Source: Devosia sp. 66-22
GTDB lineage: Bacteria > Pseudomonadota > Alphaproteobacteria > Rhizobiales > Devosiaceae
Reading direction: 5' to 3'
DNA length: 64,000 nt
Assembly (NCBI GenBank): GCA_001899065.1
Contig: MKUZ01000022.1
Coordinates: 89,525-153,524, forward strand
Below are positions 42,679 through 51,545 of this stretch, piece by piece (position 1 is the first letter of the stretch; every line of letters begins with the position of its first letter). Below the pieces are notes generated by a model. The model searched no databases. It had not been told where the DNA came from and saw only the letters and a program-made list of their open reading frames with translations. A program made the position numbers and the translations under genes.

Positions 42679-43329
42679 ATGGCCGACCCCGTGCTCATCA
42701 AAATCTGTGGCGTCAAGAATGAAGCCATCCTCGATGCGGCGGTCGATGCCGGTGCCGACATTGTGGGCTTCGTGCACTTCCCGCGCTCGCCGCGGCATCT
42801 CGAGCTCGACCCCATCGCCGAGCTGATCTCGATGGCGCGTGGCCGCGTCGAAAGCTGCGTGCTGCTGGTCAATCCCGACAATACGCTGGTGGCGCAGGTC
42901 GCCGCGCTCGGGCCCGACTGGATCCAGCTCCACGGACCCGAAACGCCGCATCGCGTCGAAGCCATCCGCGACGAGGCCGGCATCGCCATCATCAAGGCCT
43001 GCCCGATCGGCTCGGCCGAGGACGTGGCGCATGTCGCGGCCTATGCCGAGTGCGCCGACCGCATCCTGCTCGACGCCAAGCCACCCAAGGGCGCCGATCG
43101 GCCGGGCGGTCTGGGCGATACCTTCGACTGGGCGCTGCTCAAGGCGCTTGACCCGTCGCTGGGCTTCATGCTTTCGGGAGGCCTGACGCCCGACACGGTC
43201 GCCGCCGCCATCAAGGCGGTCGGCCCGATGGGCGTCGATGTCTCGTCGGGCGTCGAGAAGACGCCGGGCGTCAAGGATGCGGGACTGGTCCGCGCCTTCA
43301 TCGAGAAGGCGAGAGCGGCTTCCGCCTGA
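42679..43329 (+). CDS. trpF: Phosphoribosylanthranilate isomerase
   Basis: This 216-residue TIM barrel catalyses the Amadori rearrangement of phosphoribosylanthranilate in tryptophan synthesis. The catalytic Cys10 is in [10 protein letters not shown] and the catalytic Asp132 is in [16 protein letters not shown]. The phosphate-binding loop is near [15 protein letters not shown], and [12 protein letters not shown] closes the barrel. It starts the trpF-trpB-trpA group, typical of alphaproteobacteria, and follows the LapA-type gene after three bases. Confidence 0.96.
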   Translation: MADPVLIKICGVKNEAILDAAVDAGADIVGFVHFPRSPRHLELDPIAELISMARGRVESCVLLVNPDNTLVAQVAALGPDWIQLHGPETPHRVEAIRDEAGIAIIKACPIGSAEDVAHVAAYAECADRILLDAKPPKGADRPGGLGDTFDWALLKALDPSLGFMLSGGLTPDTVAAAIKAVGPMGVDVSSGVEKTPGVKDAGLVRAFIEKARAASA

Positions 43330-43342
43330 GGGAGTAAGCGTC

Positions 43343-44563
43343 GTGCCACTGAGCGGGGCCAATTCACTGCGCAACGGCCCCGATGAGGATGGCCGCTTCG
43401 GCATCTTCGGCGGGCGCTATGTCGCCGAAACGCTGATGCCGCTGATCCGCGATCTCGAAGCGGCCTACGACCACGCCAAGACCGATCCTGAGTTTGCCGC
43501 CGAAATGGCGGACCTACGTACCCACTATGCCGGTCGCCCGTCTCCGCTCTATTTCGCCGAACGGCTGACCGCGCACCTGGGCGGGGCGAAGGTCTATCTG
43601 AAGCGCGAAGAGCTCAACCATACCGGCTCGCACAAGATCAACAATACGCTGGGCCAGATCCTTCTCGCCCGGCGCATGGGCAAGACCCGCATCATCGCCG
43701 AGACCGGTGCCGGCCAGCATGGCGTCGCGACGGCCACGGTGTGCGCGAAGTTCGATCTGCCCTGCGTCGTGTTCATGGGCGCCACCGACGTCAAGCGGCA
43801 GTGGCCCAATGTACTGCGCATGAAGATGCTGGGTGCCGAGGTGCGGCCCGTGACGGCCGGCGCCGGCACGCTCAAGGACGCCATGAACGAGGCGTTGCGC
43901 GACTGGGTCACCAATGTCGACACGACCTACTACCTGATCGGTACCGCCGCGGGTCCGCATCCCTATCCGGCGATGGTGCGCGACTTCCAGAAGGTTATCG
44001 GCGAGGAGATACGCGCGCAGATCATGGACGCCGAGGGGCGGCTGCCCGACGCGCTGGTCGCCTGCGTCGGCGGCGGCTCCAATGCCATCGGGACGTTCTA
44101 CGATTTCATCGATGAGCCCAGCGTCGCCATCTATGGCGCCGAGGCTGGCGGCCACGGCATCGATGTCGAGAACGGTCATGCTGCCTCAATGACAGGCGGC
44201 CGCCCCGGCGTCCTGCACGGCAACCGCACCTATCTCCTGCAGGATGCCGACGGGCAAATCCTGGAAGGCCATTCCATCTCTGCCGGCCTCGACTATCCCG
44301 GCGTCGGGCCGGAGCATGCGTTCCTCCACGACATGAAGCGCGTCAACTACGTGCCCATCACCGATACCGAAGCGGTCGAGGCGTTCCAGCTCCTCACCGC
44401 CATCGAAGGCATCATCCCCGCCCTCGAAAGCGCCCATGCGATGGCGCAGGTGATCAAGCTGGCGCCGACAATGGGCAAGGATCAGGTCATCGTGATGTGC
44501 CTCTCCGGCCGCGGCGACAAGGACGTCGAAACCGTCGGCCGCATGCTGGGGATGATCGAATGA
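43343..44563 (+). CDS. trpB: Tryptophan synthase beta chain
   Basis: This 406-residue PLP enzyme joins indole and serine. The PLP lysine is Lys98 in [16 protein letters not shown], the phosphate-binding GGGSNAIG follows later, and [12 protein letters not shown] and [20 protein letters not shown] [16 protein letters not shown] are present. The GTG at 43343 with GGGAG upstream starts [20 protein letters not shown]; the open frame upstream overlaps trpF and is not family-like. Its stop overlaps trpA by four bases (ATGA). Confidence 0.96.
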   Translation: MPLSGANSLRNGPDEDGRFGIFGGRYVAETLMPLIRDLEAAYDHAKTDPEFAAEMADLRTHYAGRPSPLYFAERLTAHLGGAKVYLKREELNHTGSHKINNTLGQILLARRMGKTRIIAETGAGQHGVATATVCAKFDLPCVVFMGATDVKRQWPNVLRMKMLGAEVRPVTAGAGTLKDAMNEALRDWVTNVDTTYYLIGTAAGPHPYPAMVRDFQKVIGEEIRAQIMDAEGRLPDALVACVGGGSNAIGTFYDFIDEPSVAIYGAEAGGHGIDVENGHAASMTGGRPGVLHGNRTYLLQDADGQILEGHSISAGLDYPGVGPEHAFLHDMKRVNYVPITDTEAVEAFQLLTAIEGIIPALESAHAMAQVIKLAPTMGKDQVIVMCLSGRGDKDVETVGRMLGMIE

Positions 44564-45384
44564 CCACGCGCTTTGCCGATCGCTTCGCCGCCTGCGCGCG
44601 CGAGAACCGTCCTGCCCTCGGCATCTTCACCATGGCCGGCGACCCCGATCCCGCGACGTCGACCGCCATCCTCAAGGCGCTGCCGGGGGCAGGGGCCGAT
44701 TTCATCGAGCTGGGAATGCCGTTCTCCGATCCGATGGCGGACGGGCCGGGCGTGCAGGCGGCCGGCCAGCGCGCCCTCGCGGCGGGCCAGACGCTCAACC
44801 GGACGCTGGCGATGGTCGCCGAGTTCCGGACGACCGACAGCGATACGCCGATCCTGCTGATGGGCTACTACAACCCGATCTACATCCACGGCGTCGACCG
44901 CTTCATCGCCGACGCGCTGGCGGCGGGCGTCGACGGCCTGATCATCGTCGACCTGCCGGCCGAGGAAGACGACGAGCTGTGCGTGCCCGCGCTCAAGGCC
45001 GGGCTGAACTTCATCCGGCTGGCGACGCCGACCACGGATGATCGCCGTTTGCCTGTCATCCTCAAGAACACCTCAGGCTTTGTTTACTATGTCTCGATGA
45101 CCGGCATCACCGGCGCGGCGATCAAGTCGCACGCGGCGGTGGGCGATGCGGTCAAGCGCATCAAGTCGCATACCGAGCTGCCGGTCGCCGTCGGTTTCGG
45201 CATCAAGACGGCCGATGACGCGGCGATCATCGGCCGCGACGCCGACGGCGTGGTGGTCGGCACGGCGATCTGCAACGCCGTGCTCGGCTCGCTCGTTGAC
45301 GGCAAGGCGACCGCCGGCACGGTTGCCGCGGTCACGACGCTGGTCAGTGGCCTCGCTTCGGGTGTGCGCCGGGCCCGCGCCTGA
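44560..45384 (+). CDS. trpA: Tryptophan synthase alpha chain
   Basis: This 274-residue TIM barrel cleaves indole-glycerol phosphate. The catalytic residues are Glu50 ([16 protein letters not shown]) and Asp61 in the same block, with [18 protein letters not shown] and the phosphate-binding GVVVGTAI at the expected places. It overlaps trpB and forms the alpha2-beta2 complex with it. accD follows 78 bases later. Confidence 0.96.
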   Translation: MTTRFADRFAACARENRPALGIFTMAGDPDPATSTAILKALPGAGADFIELGMPFSDPMADGPGVQAAGQRALAAGQTLNRTLAMVAEFRTTDSDTPILLMGYYNPIYIHGVDRFIADALAAGVDGLIIVDLPAEEDDELCVPALKAGLNFIRLATPTTDDRRLPVILKNTSGFVYYVSMTGITGAAIKSHAAVGDAVKRIKSHTELPVAVGFGIKTADDAAIIGRDADGVVVGTAICNAVLGSLVDGKATAGTVAAVTTLVSGLASGVRRARA

Positions 45385-45462
45385 TTTGCGCGACGCACGG
45401 CCCGCGCCTATATTGCCACAATCGCCTCTTAGACGGGCCGCAATCGCCTCGAAGGGATCGTC

Positions 45463-46413
45463 ATGAGCTGGATCGACAACGTTCTTCCCCCGAAAATCCG
45501 GTCGTTTCTGAACAAGCGTGAGACGCCGGAAAACCTCTGGGTCAAGGACCCCGAGTCGGGCGAGATGGTGTTTTATCGCGATCTCGAGGCGAACCAGTGG
45601 GTGGTGCCGGGCTCCGGCCACCACATGAAGATCAAGGCCAATGACCGGCTGGCCGCCTTCCTCGACGACAGCAAATACGATCTCGTGCCGCTGCCGACGG
45701 TGCCGACCGATCCGTTGAAGTTCCGCGACCAGAAGCGCTACACGGACCGGCTCCGGGATATGCGGGTGAAGACCGGCATGGAAGACGCCGTGCTGGTGGC
45801 GACCGGCAAGCTCTACCAGCAGCCCGTGACGGTCGCGGTGCAGGATTTCGACTTCATGGCCGGCTCGCTCGGCATGGCCGCCGGTTCGGCCGTGATCACC
45901 GGGCTCGAAAAGGCCGCCGACACCAAGACGCCGTTCATTCTGTTCGCCTCCTCGGGCGGCGCCCGCATGCAGGAAGGCATCCTCTCGCTGATGCAGATGC
46001 CGCGCACCACGGTTGCCGTGCTGCGCCTCCGCGATGCCGGGCTGCCCTTCATCGTGGTGTTCACCAACCCCACCACCGGCGGCGTCACCGCCTCCTACGC
46101 CATGCTGGGCGACGTGCACATCGCCGAGCCCGGCGCGCTGATCTGCTTTGCCGGCCCGCGCGTCATCGAGCAGACGATCCGCGAAAAGCTGCCCAAGGGC
46201 TTCCAGCGGTCCGAGTATCTCTACGAGCATGGCATGGTGGACATGGTGGTCCACCGCCACAACCTCCGCTCGACCATCGGCTCGCTGATCGCCATGTTCA
46301 CCGGCGCGGCGTCGCCGGCGGGCCTGAGCGAGGCGCCGCCCAAGCAGCCCCTGCCGCAGGTCGCCAATGACGACGACCTCGACGGTTCGGTGGCGCAGGC
46401 GGCTTCGGAGTAG
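45463..46413 (+). CDS. accD: Acetyl-CoA carboxylase carboxyltransferase subunit beta
   Basis: This 316-residue subunit transfers carboxyl from biotin to acetyl-CoA in fatty acid synthesis, with AccA. The crotonase-like core is clear: [53 protein letters not shown] and [11 protein letters not shown]. The N-terminal zinc ribbon, which in Escherichia coli has four cysteines, has none here: the region reads [15 protein letters not shown] then [11 protein letters not shown]. Partial loss is known in other alphaproteobacteria, so this is probably a lineage trait rather than damage. It lies between trpA and folC as usual. Confidence 0.95.
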   Translation: MSWIDNVLPPKIRSFLNKRETPENLWVKDPESGEMVFYRDLEANQWVVPGSGHHMKIKANDRLAAFLDDSKYDLVPLPTVPTDPLKFRDQKRYTDRLRDMRVKTGMEDAVLVATGKLYQQPVTVAVQDFDFMAGSLGMAAGSAVITGLEKAADTKTPFILFASSGGARMQEGILSLMQMPRTTVAVLRLRDAGLPFIVVFTNPTTGGVTASYAMLGDVHIAEPGALICFAGPRVIEQTIREKLPKGFQRSEYLYEHGMVDMVVHRHNLRSTIGSLIAMFTGAASPAGLSEAPPKQPLPQVANDDDLDGSVAQAASE

Positions 46414-46467
46414 CGCCGCCTTCACCGAATCCTGTATGAGGGCAGCGCGTCCCTCTCCGGTGTCCTG

Positions 46468-47760
46468 ATGTCCCGCACCGATGCGATCCTCAAGCGTCTG
46501 ACGACGCTCTATCCCCGTTTTATGGACCTCGATCTGGCGCGTGAGCGGCGCCTGCTCGATAAGCTCGGCAACCCCGAGCAGCGGCTGCCGCCGGTGATCC
46601 ATGTCGCCGGCACCAACGCCAAGGGTTCGACGATCGCTTATCTGCGCGCCATGCTCGAGGCGGCGGGCAAGCGCGTCCACATCTACACCTCGCCGCACCT
46701 GGTGCGCTTCAATGAGCGCATCCGGCTCGCCGGCAAGCTGGTCTCGACCCGTCGCATCAACGATGCGCTGGAGGAGGTCGAGCGGATCAACGGTGGCAAT
46801 GCCATCACCCAGTTCGAGATCACAACGACCGCGGCGCTGAAGCTGTTCGCCGAGACGCCGGCCGACTATCTGCTGCTCGAAGTCGGGCTTGGCGGCGATT
46901 TCGACTCGACCAATGTCATCGACCATCCCCTCGGCGTGATCATCACCCCCGTCGATTTCGACCACCAGAAATGGCTCGGCTACACCGTCGCCGAGATCGC
47001 CTCGCACAAGGCGGGGATCCTGAAGCGCGGTGCGGCGGCCGTGATCGGACGCCAGCGCGACGAAGGGCTCGAGGCGATCGAACGTGCCGCCGCAAGGCTG
47101 CGCGTCGCGCCCTTCGTCCAGGGCCGCGACTATGACGGCTATCCCCAGGATGGCCGGCTGATCTACCAGGACGAAGCGGGTCTCCTCGACCTGCCGCCGC
47201 CGGCGCTGGTGGGGCACCACCAGTTCGACAATGCGGCGCTCGCTGTCGCGGCTGTCCGCCACTTCAAGCTGCCAGTGAGCGAGGCGCAGATCGCCGAGGG
47301 GCTGCGGAGCGTGGTCTGGCCCGGTCGCATCCAGGCGCTCAAAGGTAAGCTGCGCGATCGCCTCCCCAAATCGTCCGAGCTCTGGCTGGACGGGGCGCAC
47401 AACGCGCATGGCGCCGCCGCCCTGGCGGTATCGCTCGAGGAGATGAACCGGGCGCGTCCCAGGCCGCTGGTCCTGATTCTGGGGATGATGAACACGCGCG
47501 AACCACGCGACTTCCTCGAACCGTTCAAGCCGATGCACCCAATGGTACTGACGCTGACTATCCCCGGCGAGGAGAACGCCCACAAGGCGGGCTACATCGC
47601 CTCGGAAGCAAGGGGCGCGGGGTTCGATGCGCGCCCCTATCGCGCGCTCGGCCAAGCGATCGACGAGGCGGCCAAGGTGGAGGGCGCTCGCGTCGTCATC
47701 TGCGGTTCGCTGTATCTGGGCGGCTACGTGCTCGACAAGAACGGCACGCCGCCGGAGTGA
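46468..47760 (+). CDS. folC: Bifunctional folylpolyglutamate synthase / dihydrofolate synthase
   Basis: This 430-residue Mur-ligase-fold enzyme adds glutamate to dihydropteroate and folates. The P-loop is VAGTNAKGST (46-55), with TSPHLVRFNERIRLAGKLV, the Mg-binding LLLEVGLGGDFDSTN, DFDHQKWLG and the C-terminal LDGAHNAHGAAAL. Length is right for the family. It follows accD by 54 bases and converges with the GH3 gene, three bases apart. Confidence 0.95.
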   Translation: MSRTDAILKRLTTLYPRFMDLDLARERRLLDKLGNPEQRLPPVIHVAGTNAKGSTIAYLRAMLEAAGKRVHIYTSPHLVRFNERIRLAGKLVSTRRINDALEEVERINGGNAITQFEITTTAALKLFAETPADYLLLEVGLGGDFDSTNVIDHPLGVIITPVDFDHQKWLGYTVAEIASHKAGILKRGAAAVIGRQRDEGLEAIERAAARLRVAPFVQGRDYDGYPQDGRLIYQDEAGLLDLPPPALVGHHQFDNAALAVAAVRHFKLPVSEAQIAEGLRSVVWPGRIQALKGKLRDRLPKSSELWLDGAHNAHGAAALAVSLEEMNRARPRPLVLILGMMNTREPRDFLEPFKPMHPMVLTLTIPGEENAHKAGYIASEARGAGFDARPYRALGQAIDEAAKVEGARVVICGSLYLGGYVLDKNGTPPE

Positions 47761-47763
47761 GGC

Positions 47764-49413
47764 TCAATACCGCGCCTGCTCGTCCCCCGCGAACGGATCG
47801 ACCGGCGAGTTGGTGTTCCACTCGTGCCTGCCGAGCAGTGCCTCGACCACGGCGCGCTGCATCGTGTCGGTTGTCGAGTACGCGTTGATATAGGTTGGAG
47901 CGCGCGGCGCGTCGTAGAGATAATACGGGTAGCCGAACGAGATCATCAGTGTTGGAACATCGGTCCAGTAGCGCTGCATGGCGGTGATGAAATCGCCATT
48001 GAGCCGCAGCCAGTCGAGGAAGATGTGACCCCGCGTGAGCAGCGTCTCTTCGCCGAACAGATAGAGCACGAGGTCGTAGTCCGTGGGGTTCACCCACACC
48101 CCCTTGTCGGCCATCGTCACCTCGAAGCCGCTCTGCCTGAGCATTTCGGGTAGAGCGAAAGGCACCGGGTGCGGGATGAAGGGGAAGACGATGCCGGTCG
48201 AGAACACCAACACACGCCTGTGCTTCTCGGGATCGAGCGGCAGCAGCGCCTGCGTGTCCTTGACCAGCGTCGGCGCGCGGCGCGCGGCGTCCTCAGCGAG
48301 CTGCCGGTTTGCCGCAACGTCGACAGCCGGCATCGGCGTCGGCTTGTGGAGGCCGAGCGCGGCCTTGAGCGCGAGCTGCCGGGTCACCGCGTCGTCAACC
48401 CGCTCCCAGCTCAGCCTTCCGTCTTCGAGCGCGGCCGCGACGAAGCCGTAGTCGCGCTCCGCGTCATCGGCGAACAGGATCACATCGCAGCCGGCGGCAA
48501 CCAGTTCGGGCAGATAATCGGCGCGCGTCGACCACGCCTTGAGGCCGGCCATGCCGGTGGCGTCGGAAACGATGAGACCGTTGAAGCCGAACTGCTGGCG
48601 CAGCAGCCTCTCATTGAGGTCGCGGCTGATCGAGGCCGGCCTGTACGCTTCGACTCCCGCATCCGGATTGTGCTGCCGGATGAAGGCGGGGAGGGCGATA
48701 TGTGCCGACATCACGCTCATCGCACCGGCCTCGATGCCGGCGCGATAGAGCCGGCCGAAATGCGCCTCCCACTCCTCCATCGAGAGCGGGTTCACGGTCG
48801 TCACCAGATGCTGGTCCCGGTCGTCGAAGCCTTCGCCCGGCCAGTGCTTGATGGCCGACGCAATGCCCAGCTTCTGGAAGGCGCGGATCTGCGCGAGGGC
48901 GTGCCGTTCGATGGTGTCGACATTGCTGCCGAAGCCGCGCGTCGCGACGATGGCGCTCTTGAATCTGGCGTTGATGTCGAGCACCGGCGTGAACGACCAG
49001 TTGAGACCAACCTGCCGCGCTTCGCGCGCCATCGCCTCGGACACGACGGTGGTGAATTCGACATCGTCAATGGCGGCAAGCGCCAGCGGATTGGGAAACT
49101 CGCCGCCGCCGGGAATGCTCATCCGACTGCCCTCGAGGTCGGCGGAAACCAGCAGCGGCACGGGCGCAGCCGCGTTGAACTCGGCGATGATGTGCCGTTC
49201 GGCGGTCCAGTCGGGGCCCGGCATGCGCGTGATGCTGCCCGGGCGGAAGGCTTGCGCTGCCTTCAGCATTTCGGGTTCGTTGCCGCCGATGCGCAGATTG
49301 AAGAGCTGTCGGATCTTTTCGTCCGGTGTCAGCCGCTTGAGCGTCTCGCGTACCCAGGCGATGGCCGCGCCGTCGAGATGGAACGGCTTGGCCATGAGTT
49401 GGTCGTCGCGCAT
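47764..49413 (-). CDS. Glycoside hydrolase family 3 protein, NagZ-like
   Basis: This 549-residue GH3 enzyme carries KHWPGEGFDDRDQH (189-202), equivalent to the KHFPGHG...DxH loop of NagZ-type beta-N-acetylglucosaminidases whose Asp-His pair is the acid/base. The nucleophile Asp284 is in LIVSDATGM. A C-terminal alpha/beta domain follows (about 350-549; LVKDTQALLPLDPEKHRRVLVFS). There is no signal peptide, so it acts in the cytoplasm. The ATG at 49413 starts MRDDQLMAKPF; MAKPF seven codons in is an alternative start. Likely substrates are GlcNAc-containing glycosides or cell-wall fragments. Confidence 0.87.
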   Translation of the reverse strand: MRDDQLMAKPFHLDGAAIAWVRETLKRLTPDEKIRQLFNLRIGGNEPEMLKAAQAFRPGSITRMPGPDWTAERHIIAEFNAAAPVPLLVSADLEGSRMSIPGGGEFPNPLALAAIDDVEFTTVVSEAMAREARQVGLNWSFTPVLDINARFKSAIVATRGFGSNVDTIERHALAQIRAFQKLGIASAIKHWPGEGFDDRDQHLVTTVNPLSMEEWEAHFGRLYRAGIEAGAMSVMSAHIALPAFIRQHNPDAGVEAYRPASISRDLNERLLRQQFGFNGLIVSDATGMAGLKAWSTRADYLPELVAAGCDVILFADDAERDYGFVAAALEDGRLSWERVDDAVTRQLALKAALGLHKPTPMPAVDVAANRQLAEDAARRAPTLVKDTQALLPLDPEKHRRVLVFSTGIVFPFIPHPVPFALPEMLRQSGFEVTMADKGVWVNPTDYDLVLYLFGEETLLTRGHIFLDWLRLNGDFITAMQRYWTDVPTLMISFGYPYYLYDAPRAPTYINAYSTTDTMQRAVVEALLGRHEWNTNSPVDPFAGDEQARY

Positions 49414-49474
49414 GCAGTCTCCCCCTTTCGGAGCGACTGTAGAACGCTTCCCGCGCGCCGCGCCAGTGCGCCGC

Positions 49475-50560
49475 CTATCGGCGGAAAGCAGCCCGCGACA
49501 GGTCTGACAGGACGACTGGCCCGTCCTCGCCGACGAACACGATGTCCTCGAGGCGGACACCGAAGCGGCCCGCAAGGTAGATGCCCGGCTCGATCGAGAA
49601 CACGTGCCCTTCTTCGAGGATCGTCTCGCTCGTAGCGGTGATGTAGGGTGGCTCGTGCACGTCGATGCCGAGGCCGTGTCCGGTGCGGTGGAGGAAGTTC
49701 GGACCATAGCCGGCAGCACTGATCACGCCGCGCGCCGCGGCGTCGATCTCGCTGGCGCGCACGCCGGGACGGACGGCGGCGAGCGCCGCCTGCACCGCCT
49801 GCTCGACCACCGCGTGGACGTCGTCGAAGCCCTCAGGCGCCTGGCCGACGGTGCCGACGCGCGTCATGTCCGAAGGGTAGCCATTGATGCGGCAGCCGAT
49901 GTCGATGAGCACCGTGTCGTTCGCCTTGAGCACGCGCTCGGAGCTGTGGTGGTGTGGGAAGGCGCCGTTCTCGCCGAAGCCGACGATCGTGAACTCAGGA
50001 CGCGCGCCGCGCTGGCGGAAGAAATCGCGGATGAAGGCGTCGACCTCGAGCTCGCTCATGCCGGGCTTGAGGAATGCGAAGGCCGCCGTCATCGCCGCGT
50101 CATCGATGCGGGCCGCGCCCTTCAGCAGGTCGAACTCGGCACCGTCCTTCTGCGCGCGCAGGAAGCTCAGCGTGTCGTTGAGGAAGCCGTGGCGGGGCGA
50201 TTTAAGCGCGCCGAGCAGCAGCAGGGCGAAATCGGCTCGCATTGTCTCGTCGAGGGCGACGCTGAGGCTCTCGCCCGTCGCACCGAGATCGGCGAGGAGG
50301 TTCGCGAGCGCCACATTCGGCCCCTCGGCATCGCTCCACGTGTAGAACGGCAAGTCGGTGAGGCCGCGCTGGCTGTCGGCATTGAGCGCCGGCATCAGGA
50401 TCGCTGCCTTGTCGCGCGTCGCAATCAGCATCACCGGGCGTTCGTCGCCGTGCGGCGACAGACCCAGCAGCCAGACGAGATGGCTCGAGGGGCCGACCAC
50501 CAGAAGGTCGGTATTGGTCTGGGCCATGCGGGCTTGGACGCGCTGAAGACGGCTGGACAT
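49475..50560 (-). CDS. M24 family metallopeptidase (Xaa-Pro aminopeptidase type)
   Basis: This 361-residue protein has an N-terminal creatinase-like domain (1-130) and a pita-bread catalytic domain with the dinuclear metal ligands in place: LIDIGCRINGYPSDMTR (two Asp), HRTGHGLGIDVHEPP (His), SIEPGIY (Glu) and VRLEDIV (Glu). It removes N-terminal residues before proline or cleaves dipeptides. The ATG at 50560 starts MSSRLQRVQARM; upstream extension is unlikely. It shares strand and probably transcript with the GH3 gene 61 bases downstream. Confidence 0.9.
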   Translation of the reverse strand: MSSRLQRVQARMAQTNTDLLVVGPSSHLVWLLGLSPHGDERPVMLIATRDKAAILMPALNADSQRGLTDLPFYTWSDAEGPNVALANLLADLGATGESLSVALDETMRADFALLLLGALKSPRHGFLNDTLSFLRAQKDGAEFDLLKGAARIDDAAMTAAFAFLKPGMSELEVDAFIRDFFRQRGARPEFTIVGFGENGAFPHHHSSERVLKANDTVLIDIGCRINGYPSDMTRVGTVGQAPEGFDDVHAVVEQAVQAALAAVRPGVRASEIDAAARGVISAAGYGPNFLHRTGHGLGIDVHEPPYITATSETILEEGHVFSIEPGIYLAGRFGVRLEDIVFVGEDGPVVLSDLSRAAFRR

Positions 50561-50623
50561 GGAGGCTCCGGGCAAAATCCTGCGCGCTGGGCTACACGCC
50601 CGCGCGCTATCGGTCAAACCGCC

Positions 50624-50947
50624 TCATGCAGCGTGGCTGTCGAGCCATTTGACCAGTTGCACGCGAGACTGGCCGGCGCCGACCTTCATGTCCACGGGTT
50701 CGCCGCCCTTGAACACGATGAGCGTGGGCATGGCGCGCACATTGTACTGCGTCACGATGCCGGGATTGGTCTCAACGTCGAGCTTGACGATCTTGACCTT
50801 GCCGGCGAGCTCGACCGACAGGTCGTCGAGGATGGGATCCATCGCCTTGCAGGGCGGGCACCATTCGGCCCAGAAATCCACCAGCACCGGTTCGGTCGCG
50901 CCCAGCACCTCGGCCGAGAAATTCGCGTCGTTGACCTGCAGCCCCAT
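50624..50947 (-). CDS. Thioredoxin-like protein with WCPPC active site
   Basis: This 107-residue thioredoxin-fold protein has active site DFWAEWCPPCKAMDP, conserved cis-proline region VRAMPTLIVFKGGEPV and no signal peptide. By eye it is roughly 60 percent identical to the trxA product encoded 178 bases upstream, and so looks like a tandem duplicate. The Gly-Pro to Pro-Pro change in the redox loop should alter its redox potential or partners. It lies downstream of the trxA terminator, so it probably has its own promoter in the gap. Confidence 0.88.
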   Translation of the reverse strand: MGLQVNDANFSAEVLGATEPVLVDFWAEWCPPCKAMDPILDDLSVELAGKVKIVKLDVETNPGIVTQYNVRAMPTLIVFKGGEPVDMKVGAGQSRVQLVKWLDSHAA

Positions 50948-51066
50948 GCGTCGCTCCATCGGTGATTGGCGATGGAGGCTAACGCGAGTCGCCGAACCGC
51001 GAAAGGGATGGCGTTTCACGCAACGGGCAGCGACGGGAAAAGCGGCTCCCACGCGCCCGCGCACAA

Positions 51067-51101
51067 GCAAAAACGCCGCCGGACGGACCGGGCGGCGTTT
51101 C
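51067..51101 (-). terminator. Intrinsic terminator of trxA
   Basis: Perfect ten-base arms AAACGCCGCC (51071-51080) and GGCGGCGTTT (51091-51100) enclose a ten-base loop. On the minus strand the stem is followed by a T-run (GTTTTTGC), 25 bases after the trxA stop. A strong terminator separating trxA from its paralogue. Confidence 0.88.
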
Positions 51102-51125
51102 TGATTGCCTACAGTGTCGCTGTGA

Positions 51126-51449
51126 TCAGGCGGCGTAGCTCGAGAGCCACTTGGAGAGGCCGGCCTTGGGCGTACCCGCGCCGATCTTCATGTCGACGGC
51201 TTCGCCGTCCTTGTAGAGGATCATCGTGGGGATCGACCGCACGCCGTACTTCACCGTGGTCGAGGGGTTCTCGTCGACGTTCAGCTTGACGATCTTCACC
51301 TTGCCTTGCAGCTCGGACGACAGCTCTTCGAGAACGGGCGCGATCGCGCGGCACGGGCCGCACCATTCAGCCCAGAAATCGACGAGAACGGGTTCTTTGG
51401 ACGAAAGTACTTCCTCGCCAAAATTGGCGTCGGAAACGTGAGTGGTCAT
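51126..51449 (-). CDS. trxA: Thioredoxin
   Basis: This 107-residue cytoplasmic thioredoxin has the canonical active site [15 protein letters not shown] and cis-proline at [16 protein letters not shown], and is of typical length. It reduces disulfides in target proteins with thioredoxin reductase. Its position after addA (addB-addA-trxA on the same strand) is conserved in Rhizobiales. The 96-base gap to addA may hold its promoter. A paralogue with WCPPC lies immediately downstream. Confidence 0.96.
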   Translation of the reverse strand: MTTHVSDANFGEEVLSSKEPVLVDFWAEWCGPCRAIAPVLEELSSELQGKVKIVKLNVDENPSTTVKYGVRSIPTMILYKDGEAVDMKIGAGTPKAGLSKWLSSYAA

Positions 51450-51545
51450 GTTGAGGAATTTCCCTTCGGGATATCGCCTTCAGTTACGAAGTGGCGGGTG
51501 TGTGATCCAAAAGCTAGGAAGAGTCCAGCGACGCTTCAATCCATA

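Noticed and set aside
44560..45384. Possible trp leader or attenuator before the trp genes
   Set aside because: trpF starts three bases after the LapA-type gene and trpB and trpA are closely coupled. No leader peptide with tryptophan codons is visible.
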